DNA from: Chitinophaga ginsengisoli
GTDB taxonomy: Bacteria; Bacteroidota; Bacteroidia; Chitinophagales; Chitinophagaceae
Length of the DNA: 64,000 nt
Direction of reading: 5' to 3'
Assembly: GCF_003014595.1 (NCBI RefSeq)
Contig: NZ_PYGK01000014.1
Location: forward strand, 62,001 to 126,000
The translations under genes were made by a program, and so were the position numbers. A model generated the notes under the pieces. That model saw only the letters and a program-made list of their open reading frames with translations, searched no databases and was not told the origin of the DNA. Shown piece by piece: positions 32,248-40,782 of the stretch. Numbering within the stretch: position 1 is the first letter of the stretch; each line of letters starts with the position of its first letter.

Positions 32248-33882
32248 CTATTTATCTTCCTTCAGGAATGGATACCTGTAGTCAGTTGGCGGTACCAGCG
32301 TCTCTTTAATCGTTCTTGCACTCAACCAGCGATAGAGGTTCAGTGCGGAACCTGCTTTATCGTTTGTACCGGAAGCACGGGCGCCACCGAAAGGCTGCTG
32401 ACCCACTACTGCACCGGTAGGCTTGTCATTGATATAGAAGTTACCGGCACTGTTCACCAGGCGCTTGGTAGCCTGATCGATCGCATAACGGTCATGTGCG
32501 ATGATGGAACCAGTCAGTGCATATGGAGAAGTGGTATCAACGATATCCATGATCTCTTCGAATTTATCTGCCTCATATACATAGATAGTCAGCACGGGGC
32601 CGAAGATCTCTTCGCACATGGTCACATATTTCGGATCTTTTACCTCAATAACAGTCGGCTCAACAAAGTAACCCTCTGATTTATTGTAGTTACCACCAGC
32701 TATGATGGTAGCGTCAGGATCGTTCTTCGCGTTGTCGATGTATTTAGCGATCTTATCGAAAGAGCGTTCATCGATCACGGCATTGATAAAGTTGGTGAAA
32801 TCTTCTGTAGTACCCATTTTCATGGTCTTCAGTTCAGCCACAAGTTTTGCTTTCACGGCTGCTGCGATATTAGATGGCAGGTAAGCGCGGGAAGCGGCAG
32901 AGCATTTCTGTCCCTGGTATTCGAAAGCGCCGCGGGCCAGCGCGATAGCCACTGTATCTACGTCGGCGGATTTGTGTGCCAGTACGAAGTCTTTACCACC
33001 GGTCTCTCCTACTATACGGGGGTATGTTTTGTATTTGCTGATATTGGTACCGATCGTCTTCCACATCTGCTGGAATACGCCGGTAGAACCTGTGAAGTGG
33101 ATACCTGCAAAATCAGGATGACTGAAGCAGATATCACCCAATACCGGACCATCGGTATATACCAGGTTGATGACACCCGCTGGCAGGCCAGCTTCCTGTA
33201 GTACTTTCATGATCACGTGTGCAGCCAGTACCTGGGTATAGGCAGGTTTCCATACTACTACGTTGCCGCACATAGCAGCAGATGTAGGCAGGTTACCCGC
33301 GATAGCGGTAAAGTTGAACGGTGTGATAGCTACTACGAAACCTTCCAGCGGACGGTATTCCAGGCGATTGTGAACACCTGGTGAGCTAACTGGTTGCTGG
33401 TTATATATGTCTGCGAGATAGTGTACGTTAAAACGGAGGAAGTCGATCAGTTCACAAGCGCTGTCTATTTCTGCCTGGAAAGCATTTTTACTCTGTCCCA
33501 GCATGGTAGCCGCATTGATCTGGTAGCGGTATTTGGTAGCGAGTAATTCTGCTGCTTTCAGGAATACGGCAGCACGTTGTTCCCACGGTGTGTCTGCCCA
33601 TTTGGTGCGGGCAGCCAGTGCTGCAGCAATAGCATCTTTTACGTGGCTGGCATCACCTTCATGAAAATGGCCCAGCTTATGTTTTATTTCATGAGGAGGA
33701 CGAAGGTCAATGGTCTTGCCGGTGCGCACCTCTTTATCTCCAATGTACATGGGGATATCAAATGCCTGGGCTTTAAAAGCAGCCAGTTGTTTCTTCAACG
33801 CCTCCCTTTCGGGGGAACCTGGAGCATAGCTGTACACTGGTTCATTGGCCGGTGCAGCAAAGTGGAAATAAGCATTATGCAT
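32248..33882 (-). CDS. pruA: 1-pyrroline-5-carboxylate dehydrogenase
   Basis: A 544-residue aldehyde dehydrogenase that oxidises glutamate-5-semialdehyde to glutamate in proline catabolism. Catalytic Glu293 lies in GETGGKDFVLAH and the nucleophile Cys327 in FEYQGQKCSAASRAY. The cofactor motif FTGSTGVFQQMW and the substrate-end motif VGQQPFGGARASGTNDKAG are present. The length is that of the single-function dehydrogenase, so proline dehydrogenase is encoded elsewhere. A strong terminator follows. Neighbours (peroxiredoxin, prfB) give no functional link. Confidence 0.95.
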   Translation of the reverse strand: MHNAYFHFAAPANEPVYSYAPGSPEREALKKQLAAFKAQAFDIPMYIGDKEVRTGKTIDLRPPHEIKHKLGHFHEGDASHVKDAIAAALAARTKWADTPWEQRAAVFLKAAELLATKYRYQINAATMLGQSKNAFQAEIDSACELIDFLRFNVHYLADIYNQQPVSSPGVHNRLEYRPLEGFVVAITPFNFTAIAGNLPTSAAMCGNVVVWKPAYTQVLAAHVIMKVLQEAGLPAGVINLVYTDGPVLGDICFSHPDFAGIHFTGSTGVFQQMWKTIGTNISKYKTYPRIVGETGGKDFVLAHKSADVDTVAIALARGAFEYQGQKCSAASRAYLPSNIAAAVKAKLVAELKTMKMGTTEDFTNFINAVIDERSFDKIAKYIDNAKNDPDATIIAGGNYNKSEGYFVEPTVIEVKDPKYVTMCEEIFGPVLTIYVYEADKFEEIMDIVDTTSPYALTGSIIAHDRYAIDQATKRLVNSAGNFYINDKPTGAVVGQQPFGGARASGTNDKAGSALNLYRWLSARTIKETLVPPTDYRYPFLKEDK

Positions 33883-34063
33883 TCTCAGAAGTTTTTATGT
33901 TCGATCTTGTTGTTTTCAATTGTTTGCAGGTTAATTTAGATGTTCTCTCATTAAACAGGGCCAGTGGCGGCGGCCACAAAAACAGGTTATGGTCTTTTCT
34001 CTGGCATCCTTGCCGGATGAATATGCAATGTACATCACCCTGGCTGGTCCCTAATATGCAAAA

Positions 34064-34099
34064 GTGCTGATAAGTTGAGCATTCTCAATTTATCAGCAC
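34064..34099 (-). terminator. Probable prfB terminator
   Basis: A 16-base stem (34064-34079 with 34084-34099, one G-U pair, 4-base loop CATT) lies 23 bases past the prfB stop; in minus orientation it is followed by TTTTGC. Confidence 0.65.
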
Positions 34100-34121
34100 A
34101 GGGCATATTTGCAAAGTTACG

Positions 34122-35211
34122 TTATTCTTCTCCTTTGGACATCATCAGGTAAGCCTTGATGAAGCCCTCCAGTTCGCCGTCCATAACAGGCTGAACGTTA
34201 CCTACTTCGTAATCCGTACGGTGATCTTTGATCATTTTGTAAGGATGGAATACGTAGGAACGGATCTGCGATCCCCATTCAATTTTGCGTTTGTTGGCGT
34301 TGGCGGCGTTTTTCAGCTCTTCCCTCTTACGCAGCTCTTCTTCGTACAAGCGGGATTTCAGCATGGTGAGCGCCTTTTCACGGTTCTCTCCCTGCGTACG
34401 TGCCTGCTGACATTCGATGATGATGCCTGAAGGAATGTGTTTCAAACGCACTGCGGTTTCTACCTTGTTTACGTTCTGCCCTCCTTTACCACCGGAACGG
34501 TAGAATTCCCATTCCAGGTCTGCAGGGTTTACTGCAATTTCAATGGTATCATCCACCAGCGGATATACAAAGATGGAAGCGAAGGAAGTATGTCTGCGGG
34601 CGTTGGCATCGAACGGTGAGATACGCACCAGACGGTGCACACCACTTTCCGCTTTCAGTAACCCATAGGCAAAGCTACCATCCATTTCCAGGGAAGCTGA
34701 TTTAATACCAGCACCATCCCCGTATTGTACATCAATTTCGGATACTTTCCAACCCTGCTTTTCGCCATACATACGGTACATGCGTAACAGCATCTCTGCC
34801 CAATCCTGGCTTTCGGTACCACCGGCGCCGGAATTGATGGTGAGCACTGCCGGCATCTCGTCTTCTGGCTCGTTCAGTGTTGACTTAAATTCCAATTCGT
34901 CAAGAGCTGTCAGTGATGACTGGTATGCCTGCTCCACTTCTTCCTCGGAGGCTTCGCCTTCTTTCTGGAAGTCGAGCAGTACACTGCTGTCCTCTATGGA
35001 TGTTTGCACACTCTCATAGAGATCCACCCAGAATTTGTTCACCTTGATCTCTTTCAGAATTGACGTAGCCCGGGCGTTGTCGTCCCAGAAGCCGGGGGCT
35101 AACGTAAGTTGCTTATCATTTTCTATTTTTGCTATGCGGTCCTGGACGTTAAAGAAAACCTCCCAGGACATGGAGACGGTCCCTCATAGCTTTAAGTTGT
35201 TCTGCTGTCAT
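34122..35211 (-). CDS. prfB: Peptide chain release factor 2 with programmed +1 frameshift
   Basis: RF2 ends translation at UGA and UAA. The full product needs a frameshift: a 20-codon leader frame starts at 35211 (MTAEQLKAMRDRLHVLGGFL) and stops at TAA (35151-35149); skipping T35151 continues as NVQDRIAKIENDKQ to give 362 residues, close to the E. coli length. A continuous frame from the ATG at 35171 (349 residues) is the fallback, but its first residues (MSWEVFF) do not resemble RF2 whereas the leader peptide does. The anticodon-like SPF (VRISPFDANARRHTSF) and catalytic GGQ (GGKGGQNVNKVETA) mark RF2. A TACATTTG box lies 7 bases before the leader ATG. Confidence 0.95.
35148..35165 (-). promoter_or_regulatory. 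prfB frameshift site with internal SD-like element
   Basis: On the minus strand the leader ends GGAGGTTTTCTTTAAC: SD-like GGAGG, four bases, then the slippery CTT and in-frame TAA, C. E. coli prfB has CTT TGA C with a similar SD spacing. Here the stop is TAA, which both RF1 and RF2 read. Confidence 0.85.
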
Positions 35212-35217
35212 AGGGCG

Positions 35218-35225
35218 CAAATGTA
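35218..35225 (-). promoter_or_regulatory. -7 box TACATTTG of prfB
   Basis: An exact TAnnTTTG match on the minus strand ending 7 bases before the leader ATG at 35211, so the mRNA leader would be very short or absent. The -33 TTG is not clear. Confidence 0.55.
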
Positions 35226-35298
35226 CGGAAAAAGGGGAACAATATTTGCGGGACTTTTATCATATTAATTCCCAGTTATTTAAAAACTTTTGCTATCT

Positions 35299-36105
35299 AT
35301 GACAACCTCCCATAAAACCCTCTATTACAAGAACAGCGCGGTTTTCAATACAATAGGGTTCATAATGGTAGTTGTTATCAACACAATGGCCAACTTCAAT
35401 CTGATCAACAACAAGAACACCGCCGACATCTCTGACAGATACGACAACCTCTTCATTCCGGCAGCCTATACTTTTGCCATATGGGGCGTTATATATCTGG
35501 CGCTGATGGCCTTTATCGTGTTCCAGTTATGGCTGGCATTCTCAAAAGGACACCGGCCTGCGCTTGAACTATTCATGGAACGGCTGCGGGGCTGGTGGCT
35601 GATCAGCTGTATGGCCAATTCCTGTTGGTTGTTTGCCTGGCATTATGAGTTGCTTCCACTGTCCATCCTGCTTATGATTGCCCTGCTGGTATGCCTGCTG
35701 GCCATTCACCTGAACTTTAATATTTCACTGCCTCATCTGCCGGTCACCAAAGCAGAAAGACTGTTCGTACACATTCCTTTCAGCCTGTATCTCGGATGGA
35801 TATGTATTGCTACAGTGGCCAATATTGCAGCATTCCTGGTCTACCTGGGATGGGACGGGATGAGCGTTCCGGGGACTATTTTTCTCATAGTGTTATGCAC
35901 CGCGGCTTCAACGTTGCTGATTATACGCAGACACAACATTGTGGTCGGGCTGGTAGCCCTTTGGGCGCTCTCCGGCATTATTGTAAAACGCCAGTCTGTG
36001 GGCGGTTCTTCAGAAATGCCCATTGTCGGTGCCTGCATCGGGGCCATGGCCATTATTGCCATCAGCAGTACCTGGCGAATCATCACGAACAGAAGATTGT
36101 CATAA
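35299..36105 (+). CDS. TspO/MBR-like (tryptophan-rich sensory) membrane protein
   Basis: A 268-residue membrane protein from the ATG at 35299 (the TTG at 35290 is an alternative). Eight or so hydrophobic helices are seen. Motifs recall TspO/MBR proteins: FIPAAYTFAIWGVIYLAL near residue 50, a Trp-rich segment GWWLISCMANSCWLFAWHYE (about 97-117), and PFSLYLGWICIATVANIAAF (about 155-175). It is longer than classical TspO (about 160 residues) and fits the larger TspO-like group. Ligand and role are unknown; porphyrin or sterol binding is known for TspO only. It is divergent from prfB. Confidence 0.75.
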   Translation: MTTSHKTLYYKNSAVFNTIGFIMVVVINTMANFNLINNKNTADISDRYDNLFIPAAYTFAIWGVIYLALMAFIVFQLWLAFSKGHRPALELFMERLRGWWLISCMANSCWLFAWHYELLPLSILLMIALLVCLLAIHLNFNISLPHLPVTKAERLFVHIPFSLYLGWICIATVANIAAFLVYLGWDGMSVPGTIFLIVLCTAASTLLIIRRHNIVVGLVALWALSGIIVKRQSVGGSSEMPIVGACIGAMAIIAISSTWRIITNRRLS

Positions 36106-36235
36106 TAAATGTCTTTATTCCCGTTTCCCTTGTATATATTACAGTACGTATAGTTTACACTGACTGAGTGGATTATCTTTAGATATTGGTCTTCCTTTCC
36201 GGCGTATTGGTTCTGAGACTATTCAACTATTTTTT

Positions 36236-36243
36236 TACTTTTG
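36236..36243 (+). promoter_or_regulatory. -7 box TACTTTTG of pgi
   Basis: An exact TAnnTTTG match 20 bases before the ATG at 36264; it supports that start over the upstream ATG-like codon at 36186. Confidence 0.55.
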
Positions 36244-36263
36244 ATGTCATAAAATGCGTTTTT

Positions 36264-37916
36264 ATGTTCCCAACGACTAATCCGACTGCTACAAAGGCCT
36301 GGCAACAACTGCAGCAGCATGCTTCCAAAATGAAGGAAACGCACCTGCGCACATTGTTTGCTGCGGATGCTGACAGATTTAAGAAGTTCACGCTCTCTTT
36401 TGAAGATATTTTGTTCGACTATTCAAAGAATATCATTACAGAAGAAACGCGCTCCTACCTCCTGCAGCTGGCAAAGGAAACCGGTGTTGAAGAAGGTATC
36501 AAAGCCATGTTCAGTGCTGAAAAGATCAATGCTACTGAAAACAGGGCTGTACTACATACCGCACTCCGCAACTTCTCCGGCAATCCTGTTGTACTGGACG
36601 GAAAAGATGTGATGCCGGATGTACTGGCTGTGCTGAAGAAAATGGAAAACTTTAGCCAGCGTATCCATAGCGGCGAGTGGAAAGGTTATACCGGCAAGCC
36701 TATACGTTACATTGTGAATATCGGTATCGGTGGTTCCGACCTGGGTCCGGTAATGGTGACCGAGGCGCTGAAACCTTACTGGAAAGAGGGCATACAGCCT
36801 TATTTCGTTTCTAATGTAGATGGTACACACATCGCAGAGACACTTAAAAAAGTAACTCCGGAAGAAACCCTCTTCCTCATAGCTTCCAAAACTTTCACTA
36901 CCCAGGAAACAATGACCAACGCGCTCACCGCCCGTAAATGGTTCCTGGATGCAGCGAAAGATGAAGCATTTGTAGCGAAACACTTTGCCGCCCTTTCTAC
37001 CAACGAAAAAGCAGTAAAGGCATTCGGTATAGATCCCGCCAATATGTTCGAATTCTGGGACTGGGTTGGCGGTCGCTATTCTTTGTGGTCCGCCATTGGG
37101 CTAAGCATCGCGCTGACTATTGGTTATGACAATTTCAAAGCTTTACTGGAAGGTGCACATGCAGTGGACAACCACTTCCGCACTACACCGCTTGAAAAGA
37201 ATATCCCAGCTATCATGGCTTTAATTGGCCTCTGGTATGGTAATTTCTTTGATACATCCACTGAAGCGATCCTCGCGTACGACCAGTATATGCACCGCTT
37301 TGCCGCCTATTTCCAGCAGGGAAATATGGAGAGCAACGGTAAATATGTAGACCGCAATGGTAAACCGGTAACTTACGAAACCGGTCCTATCGTATGGGGC
37401 GAACCTGGTACCAACGGACAGCACGCATTCTACCAGCTGATCCATCAGGGTACACGTATTGTACCGGCCGACTTCATTGCTCCTGCCATCAGCCACAACC
37501 CAATTGGCGACCATCATGTGAAACTGCTGTCCAACTTCTTTGCACAGACAGAAGCGCTGATGAATGGTAAGACGGAAGCAGAAGTACGTGCAGAACTGGA
37601 AAAATCCGGCCTGAAGGAAGAAGATATCAAAGCACTGCTGCCATACAAAGTATTTACCGGTAACAGACCTACGAATTCCTTCCTGGTAAAAGAGATCACA
37701 CCACGCTCACTGGGTTCACTGGTGGCACTGTATGAACACAAGATCTTCGTACAGGGCGTTATCTGGAATATTTACAGCTTTGACCAGTGGGGTGTTGAAC
37801 TGGGTAAACAACTGGCTAACAAGATCCTGCCTGAACTGGAAAGTGCCGATGCTGTTACCAGCCACGACGCATCCACCAATGGATTGATCAACGCCTGGAA
37901 ACAAATGAAGAAATAA
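36264..37916 (+). CDS. pgi: Glucose-6-phosphate isomerase
   Basis: A 550-residue enzyme interconverting glucose-6-phosphate and fructose-6-phosphate. Signatures are NIGIGGSDLGP, DWVGGRYSLWSAIGL and GEPGTNGQHAFYQLIHQG, and the active-site Lys region near the C-terminus (SFDQWGVELGKQLA) is present. The start at 36264 (MFPTTNPTATKAWQQL) is typical of the family and follows a TACTTTTG box by 20 bases. The upstream extension is rejected. A G/C-rich hairpin follows the stop. It is monocistronic. Confidence 0.97.
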   Translation: MFPTTNPTATKAWQQLQQHASKMKETHLRTLFAADADRFKKFTLSFEDILFDYSKNIITEETRSYLLQLAKETGVEEGIKAMFSAEKINATENRAVLHTALRNFSGNPVVLDGKDVMPDVLAVLKKMENFSQRIHSGEWKGYTGKPIRYIVNIGIGGSDLGPVMVTEALKPYWKEGIQPYFVSNVDGTHIAETLKKVTPEETLFLIASKTFTTQETMTNALTARKWFLDAAKDEAFVAKHFAALSTNEKAVKAFGIDPANMFEFWDWVGGRYSLWSAIGLSIALTIGYDNFKALLEGAHAVDNHFRTTPLEKNIPAIMALIGLWYGNFFDTSTEAILAYDQYMHRFAAYFQQGNMESNGKYVDRNGKPVTYETGPIVWGEPGTNGQHAFYQLIHQGTRIVPADFIAPAISHNPIGDHHVKLLSNFFAQTEALMNGKTEAEVRAELEKSGLKEEDIKALLPYKVFTGNRPTNSFLVKEITPRSLGSLVALYEHKIFVQGVIWNIYSFDQWGVELGKQLANKILPELESADAVTSHDASTNGLINAWKQMKK

Positions 37917-37943
37917 GTTCAATCAACAGATATTTGTCAAACA

Positions 37944-37967
37944 AAGGGCTCCCGCGGGAGTCCTTTT
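37944..37967 (+). terminator. pgi terminator
   Basis: GGGCTCCC and GGGAGTCC arms (37946-37963, one G-U pair) are followed by TTTT. The stem resembles the first hairpin of the dispersed repeat family, so it may derive from it. Confidence 0.6.
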
Positions 37968-38234
37968 ATGTTTTGTTCATAGATAGGCTCGGCTTCGCTG
38001 GAGATTGCCTCCGACTATCCTACCGGTTCCTACCTATAGGCGCTCTGGTCCTACATTACACCTACTATTCCATAGCGATCGCTATAGGAAGTGCCTATAA
38101 TGCTATAGTAGAGAGCCTATAGGATATAGCCTCCACCGAATCTCTATACTATCCTAAACGAATACATACCCTACAGGTTATGGAGTATGGGGTGTAACCC
38201 TGGGGCCGTGATATGCAGGGTTCCCATATACGCA
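37968..38234. other. Non-coding stretch between pgi and the PUR-protein gene
   Basis: No credible gene. It holds the 91-bp imperfect dyad at 38033-38123. Further short CTATAGG/CCTATAG and TATCCTA words occur between 38000 and 38160. Confidence 0.6.
38033..38123. repeat. 91-bp imperfect inverted repeat centred on GCGATCGC
   Basis: Both ends are CCTATAGGC/GCCTATAGG (38033 and 38123) and the centre, GCGATCGC, lies at 38075-38082. Between them CTCT/AGAG, CATTA/TAATG and TTCC/GGAA pair in register. About three quarters of the arm positions are complementary, so a long stem with internal loops could form. Confidence 0.65.
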
Positions 38235-38266
38235 CAAAAAAACCTCCGGAGAAACCGGAGGTTTTA
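38235..38266 (-). terminator. Terminator of the PUR-protein gene
   Basis: AACCTCCGG and CCGGAGGTT with a 5-base loop; on the minus strand it is followed by TTTTTG. It lies 37 bases past the stop at 38303. Confidence 0.85.
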
Positions 38267-38302
38267 TTTATCATCAAATAAAAATGAATGATCAAGCTTA
38301 GA

Positions 38303-38734
38303 TTACCACTTGTCTACATCTTCGCTATGAGAAGATGCTGATGCAGCAACAACAGTTGGTTCAGATACAGCTGCTTCAACTTCTACTACAGATTCAGAAG
38401 TTTCAGCACCTTCACCATCTTCATCGTCGCGCACGTAATCGTGGTTGTAGGCATCAAAATCGAAGTCGGGCATCAACTCAGTCTTTACGTAGTTGATGGT
38501 CTCTGTCAATGCATTCAGGAACTTGTTGAAGTCTTCCTTGTACAGGAATACTTTGTGCCTGTCATAACCATTGTCGTTGAAGCGTTTCTTGCTTTCGGTA
38601 ATGGTCAGAAAATAATCATTTCCACGAGTGGTCTTTACATCAAAGAAGTAAGTTCTTCTTTTGCCCGCTTTCAATCGTTTAGAAAAGATACTGTCATTAT
38701 TTCTTTCCTGCTGATTGGTATTTTCGTACGCCAC
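38303..38734 (-). CDS. PUR-domain DNA/RNA-binding protein (DUF3276)
   Basis: A 143-residue protein whose residues about 10-90 match the Pur-alpha-like single repeat of Bacteroidota (DUF3276): SKRLKAGKRRTYFFDVKTTR, DYFLTITESKKRFNDNGYDR and KVFLYKEDFNKFLNALTETI. This fold dimerises and binds G-rich single-stranded nucleic acid. The C-terminal 45 residues are acidic and low-complexity. A strong promoter (TTTG-N18-TATATTTG) and a strong terminator suggest an abundant single-gene transcript. Its cellular role is not established. Confidence 0.88.
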   Translation of the reverse strand: MAYENTNQQERNNDSIFSKRLKAGKRRTYFFDVKTTRGNDYFLTITESKKRFNDNGYDRHKVFLYKEDFNKFLNALTETINYVKTELMPDFDFDAYNHDYVRDDEDGEGAETSESVVEVEAAVSEPTVVAASASSHSEDVDKW

Positions 38735-38785
38735 AGTTGATAGATTTAAGTTGTTAACGAATCAAATCCTTTTTCCAATAAGAAA

Positions 38786-38815
38786 CAAATATACTATTAG
38801 TTTACAAATATCAAA
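38786..38815 (-). promoter_or_regulatory. Promoter of the PUR-protein gene (TTTG-N18-TATATTTG)
   Basis: On the minus strand TTTG (38815-38812) and TATATTTG (38793-38786) match both consensus boxes with an 18-base spacer. The leader to the ATG at 38734 would be about 45 bases. Confidence 0.65.
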
Positions 38816-38893
38816 ATAATTTTAAATGATTTTGAAAAATGATAGAATAGTACTTTATCTACTGGTTTACAGGCATGTATAAGGAGATGATTA

Positions 38894-40690
38894 TTATTCT
38901 ATTACAGATTCCTCTTCGCCGGACTGCTGACGGGCGTACAATTCTGCGTAATAACCATTTAATGCTAATAATTCATTATGTGTACCTGTTTCAACAATCC
39001 TTCCGTCTTCCAGTACGATGATCTTATCAAAGTCGAAAAGTGCAAAGATGCGGTGGGTAATGATTACAGCCGTTTTATCTTTCAGATACGCATAGAGGTT
39101 ACCGATGATCTCTTTTTCCGTACGGGCGTCCACGGCTGAAAGGCAGTCGTCGAATACCAGCAGGTTAGGGTCCTTAATAAGACCACGGGCAATGGAAATA
39201 CGTTGTTTCTGGCCTCCGCTGAGCGTTACTCCTCTCTCCCCTACCACCGTGTCAAAACCTTCGCGGAAGCCCAGGATGTCCTTTTCTACGGATGCCTGCC
39301 GGGCAGCCATCTTTACCATCTCAGGGCTGGCCTCTGGTGTACCGAAACGGATATTGTTCATAATAGAGTCGGAAAACAGGAACACATCCTGGGGTACGTA
39401 ACTGATCTGGTGACGCAGGCTTTCCAGCGTCACCTGACGGATGTCCTGTTTATCCAGCAGGATCTCCCCTTCCTGCGGATCATACATACGTATGAGTAAC
39501 TGGGCAAGGGTTGATTTACCGGAGCCCGTACGACCGATCACCGCTACCTTTTCCCCTGGCTTTACCGTCAGGTTAAAGTTTTTGATCGCCTGGATGCCAG
39601 TATGAGGATAAGTGAAGGAAACGTCCTTAAAGATCACTTCTCCCTTTATATGGATAGGCTTCGCACCGGGAGTATCGGCGATAGCCGGTTTTATGTCAAG
39701 AAATTCGTTGATACGTTGCTGACTGGCGGCGGCACGCTGGATCATGGAAGCGACCATCCCGATAGAAAAGAACGGGAACATCAGCATGTTCACATAGATC
39801 ACAAATTCTGCCAGGTTACCTACCGTAATAGTGCCATGGATCACCTGTATCCCCCCTATAAAGATGGTCAGCACCACGCTGAGCCCGATCATGAGGGACA
39901 TACTTGGCTGGAACAGGGCATCTGTTTTGGCCAGGCTCACAGAGCTTTTCTTGTAGGCCTCACTGGCTTCCTCGAAATGTTGAATACTGGCTTCTTCCTG
40001 TACATAGGACTTGATTACCCGGATACCGGAATAGGACTCCTGGGCAATGGAAGTAATATTGGACAACTGTGCCTGTATACGCTCACTTTTACGGTGAATG
40101 ATGTGGTTCACGTAATAGATGATCAGCGCCAGTACAGGCAGCGGGGCTAATGTGTAGAGTGTCAGTATGGGGTTGACGTCTATCATCAGGTACACCACTA
40201 TCACGATCATAAAGATGGTACGGGTAGCATACATGATGGCCGGACCTACGTACATACGCACGCGGGACACATCTTCCGTAATACGGCTCATCAGATCGCC
40301 GGTACGGTGCATTTTGTAAAAGTTCAGGTCCAGCACCTGGTAATGCTGGTAAATTTCGTTCTTGAGGTCATATTCAATGTAGCGACTCATTACCACAAGG
40401 GTTTGCCGCTGGAGATAGAGGAAAAATCCGCTGAGAAGGGCAAACAACAGGATACTGATGCCGTAAAAGGCCAGTACATTGGTAAAGTTTCCCCGGAAAG
40501 CTGCTTTCAGGCCGGTATCGCTGAGGAGGTTGTAATTGTTCAGATTGAGGGCGAGGAGGTCGAAGATCTGTCTTACCATGATAGGCTGGAACACGCTGAA
40601 TACAATGGATACAGCAGTACAGATCAAACCGGACAGGAATCTCCATTTGTATTTTACGAAGTACTTATTGAGCGTGGCCAGGTGTTTCAT
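38894..40690 (-). CDS. ABC exporter half-transporter (MsbA-like), degenerate Walker B
   Basis: A 598-residue fused TMD-NBD protein. Six TM helices lie in residues about 15-310 (KWRFLSGLICTAVSIVFSVF opens helix 1). The NBD has Walker A GRTGSGKSTLAQ, a Q-loop, signature LSGGQKQR, and Walker B LLVFDD, where Asp515 takes the place of the catalytic Glu (the usual DE is DD). The H-loop IITHR is intact. The DD form is known in one half of heterodimeric exporters. No second half-transporter is adjacent, so it may pair with a protein encoded elsewhere or work with low ATPase activity. It is followed by nothing obvious in the operon; purC lies upstream, about 90 bases away. Confidence 0.93.
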   Translation of the reverse strand: MKHLATLNKYFVKYKWRFLSGLICTAVSIVFSVFQPIMVRQIFDLLALNLNNYNLLSDTGLKAAFRGNFTNVLAFYGISILLFALLSGFFLYLQRQTLVVMSRYIEYDLKNEIYQHYQVLDLNFYKMHRTGDLMSRITEDVSRVRMYVGPAIMYATRTIFMIVIVVYLMIDVNPILTLYTLAPLPVLALIIYYVNHIIHRKSERIQAQLSNITSIAQESYSGIRVIKSYVQEEASIQHFEEASEAYKKSSVSLAKTDALFQPSMSLMIGLSVVLTIFIGGIQVIHGTITVGNLAEFVIYVNMLMFPFFSIGMVASMIQRAAASQQRINEFLDIKPAIADTPGAKPIHIKGEVIFKDVSFTYPHTGIQAIKNFNLTVKPGEKVAVIGRTGSGKSTLAQLLIRMYDPQEGEILLDKQDIRQVTLESLRHQISYVPQDVFLFSDSIMNNIRFGTPEASPEMVKMAARQASVEKDILGFREGFDTVVGERGVTLSGGQKQRISIARGLIKDPNLLVFDDCLSAVDARTEKEIIGNLYAYLKDKTAVIITHRIFALFDFDKIIVLEDGRIVETGTHNELLALNGYYAELYARQQSGEEESVIE

Positions 40691-40782
40691 ATTGGTTATA
40701 GTCGGATATCTTCATTAACAGGCCGCGACGCAGGAACAAAAGCATGTGCTTCTGTTCCTGTCTGCGGTCAGTTGATATTATC

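Noticed and set aside
37934..38122. 62-codon frame after pgi
   Set aside because: Covers the pgi terminator and the 91-bp dyad; low-complexity product.
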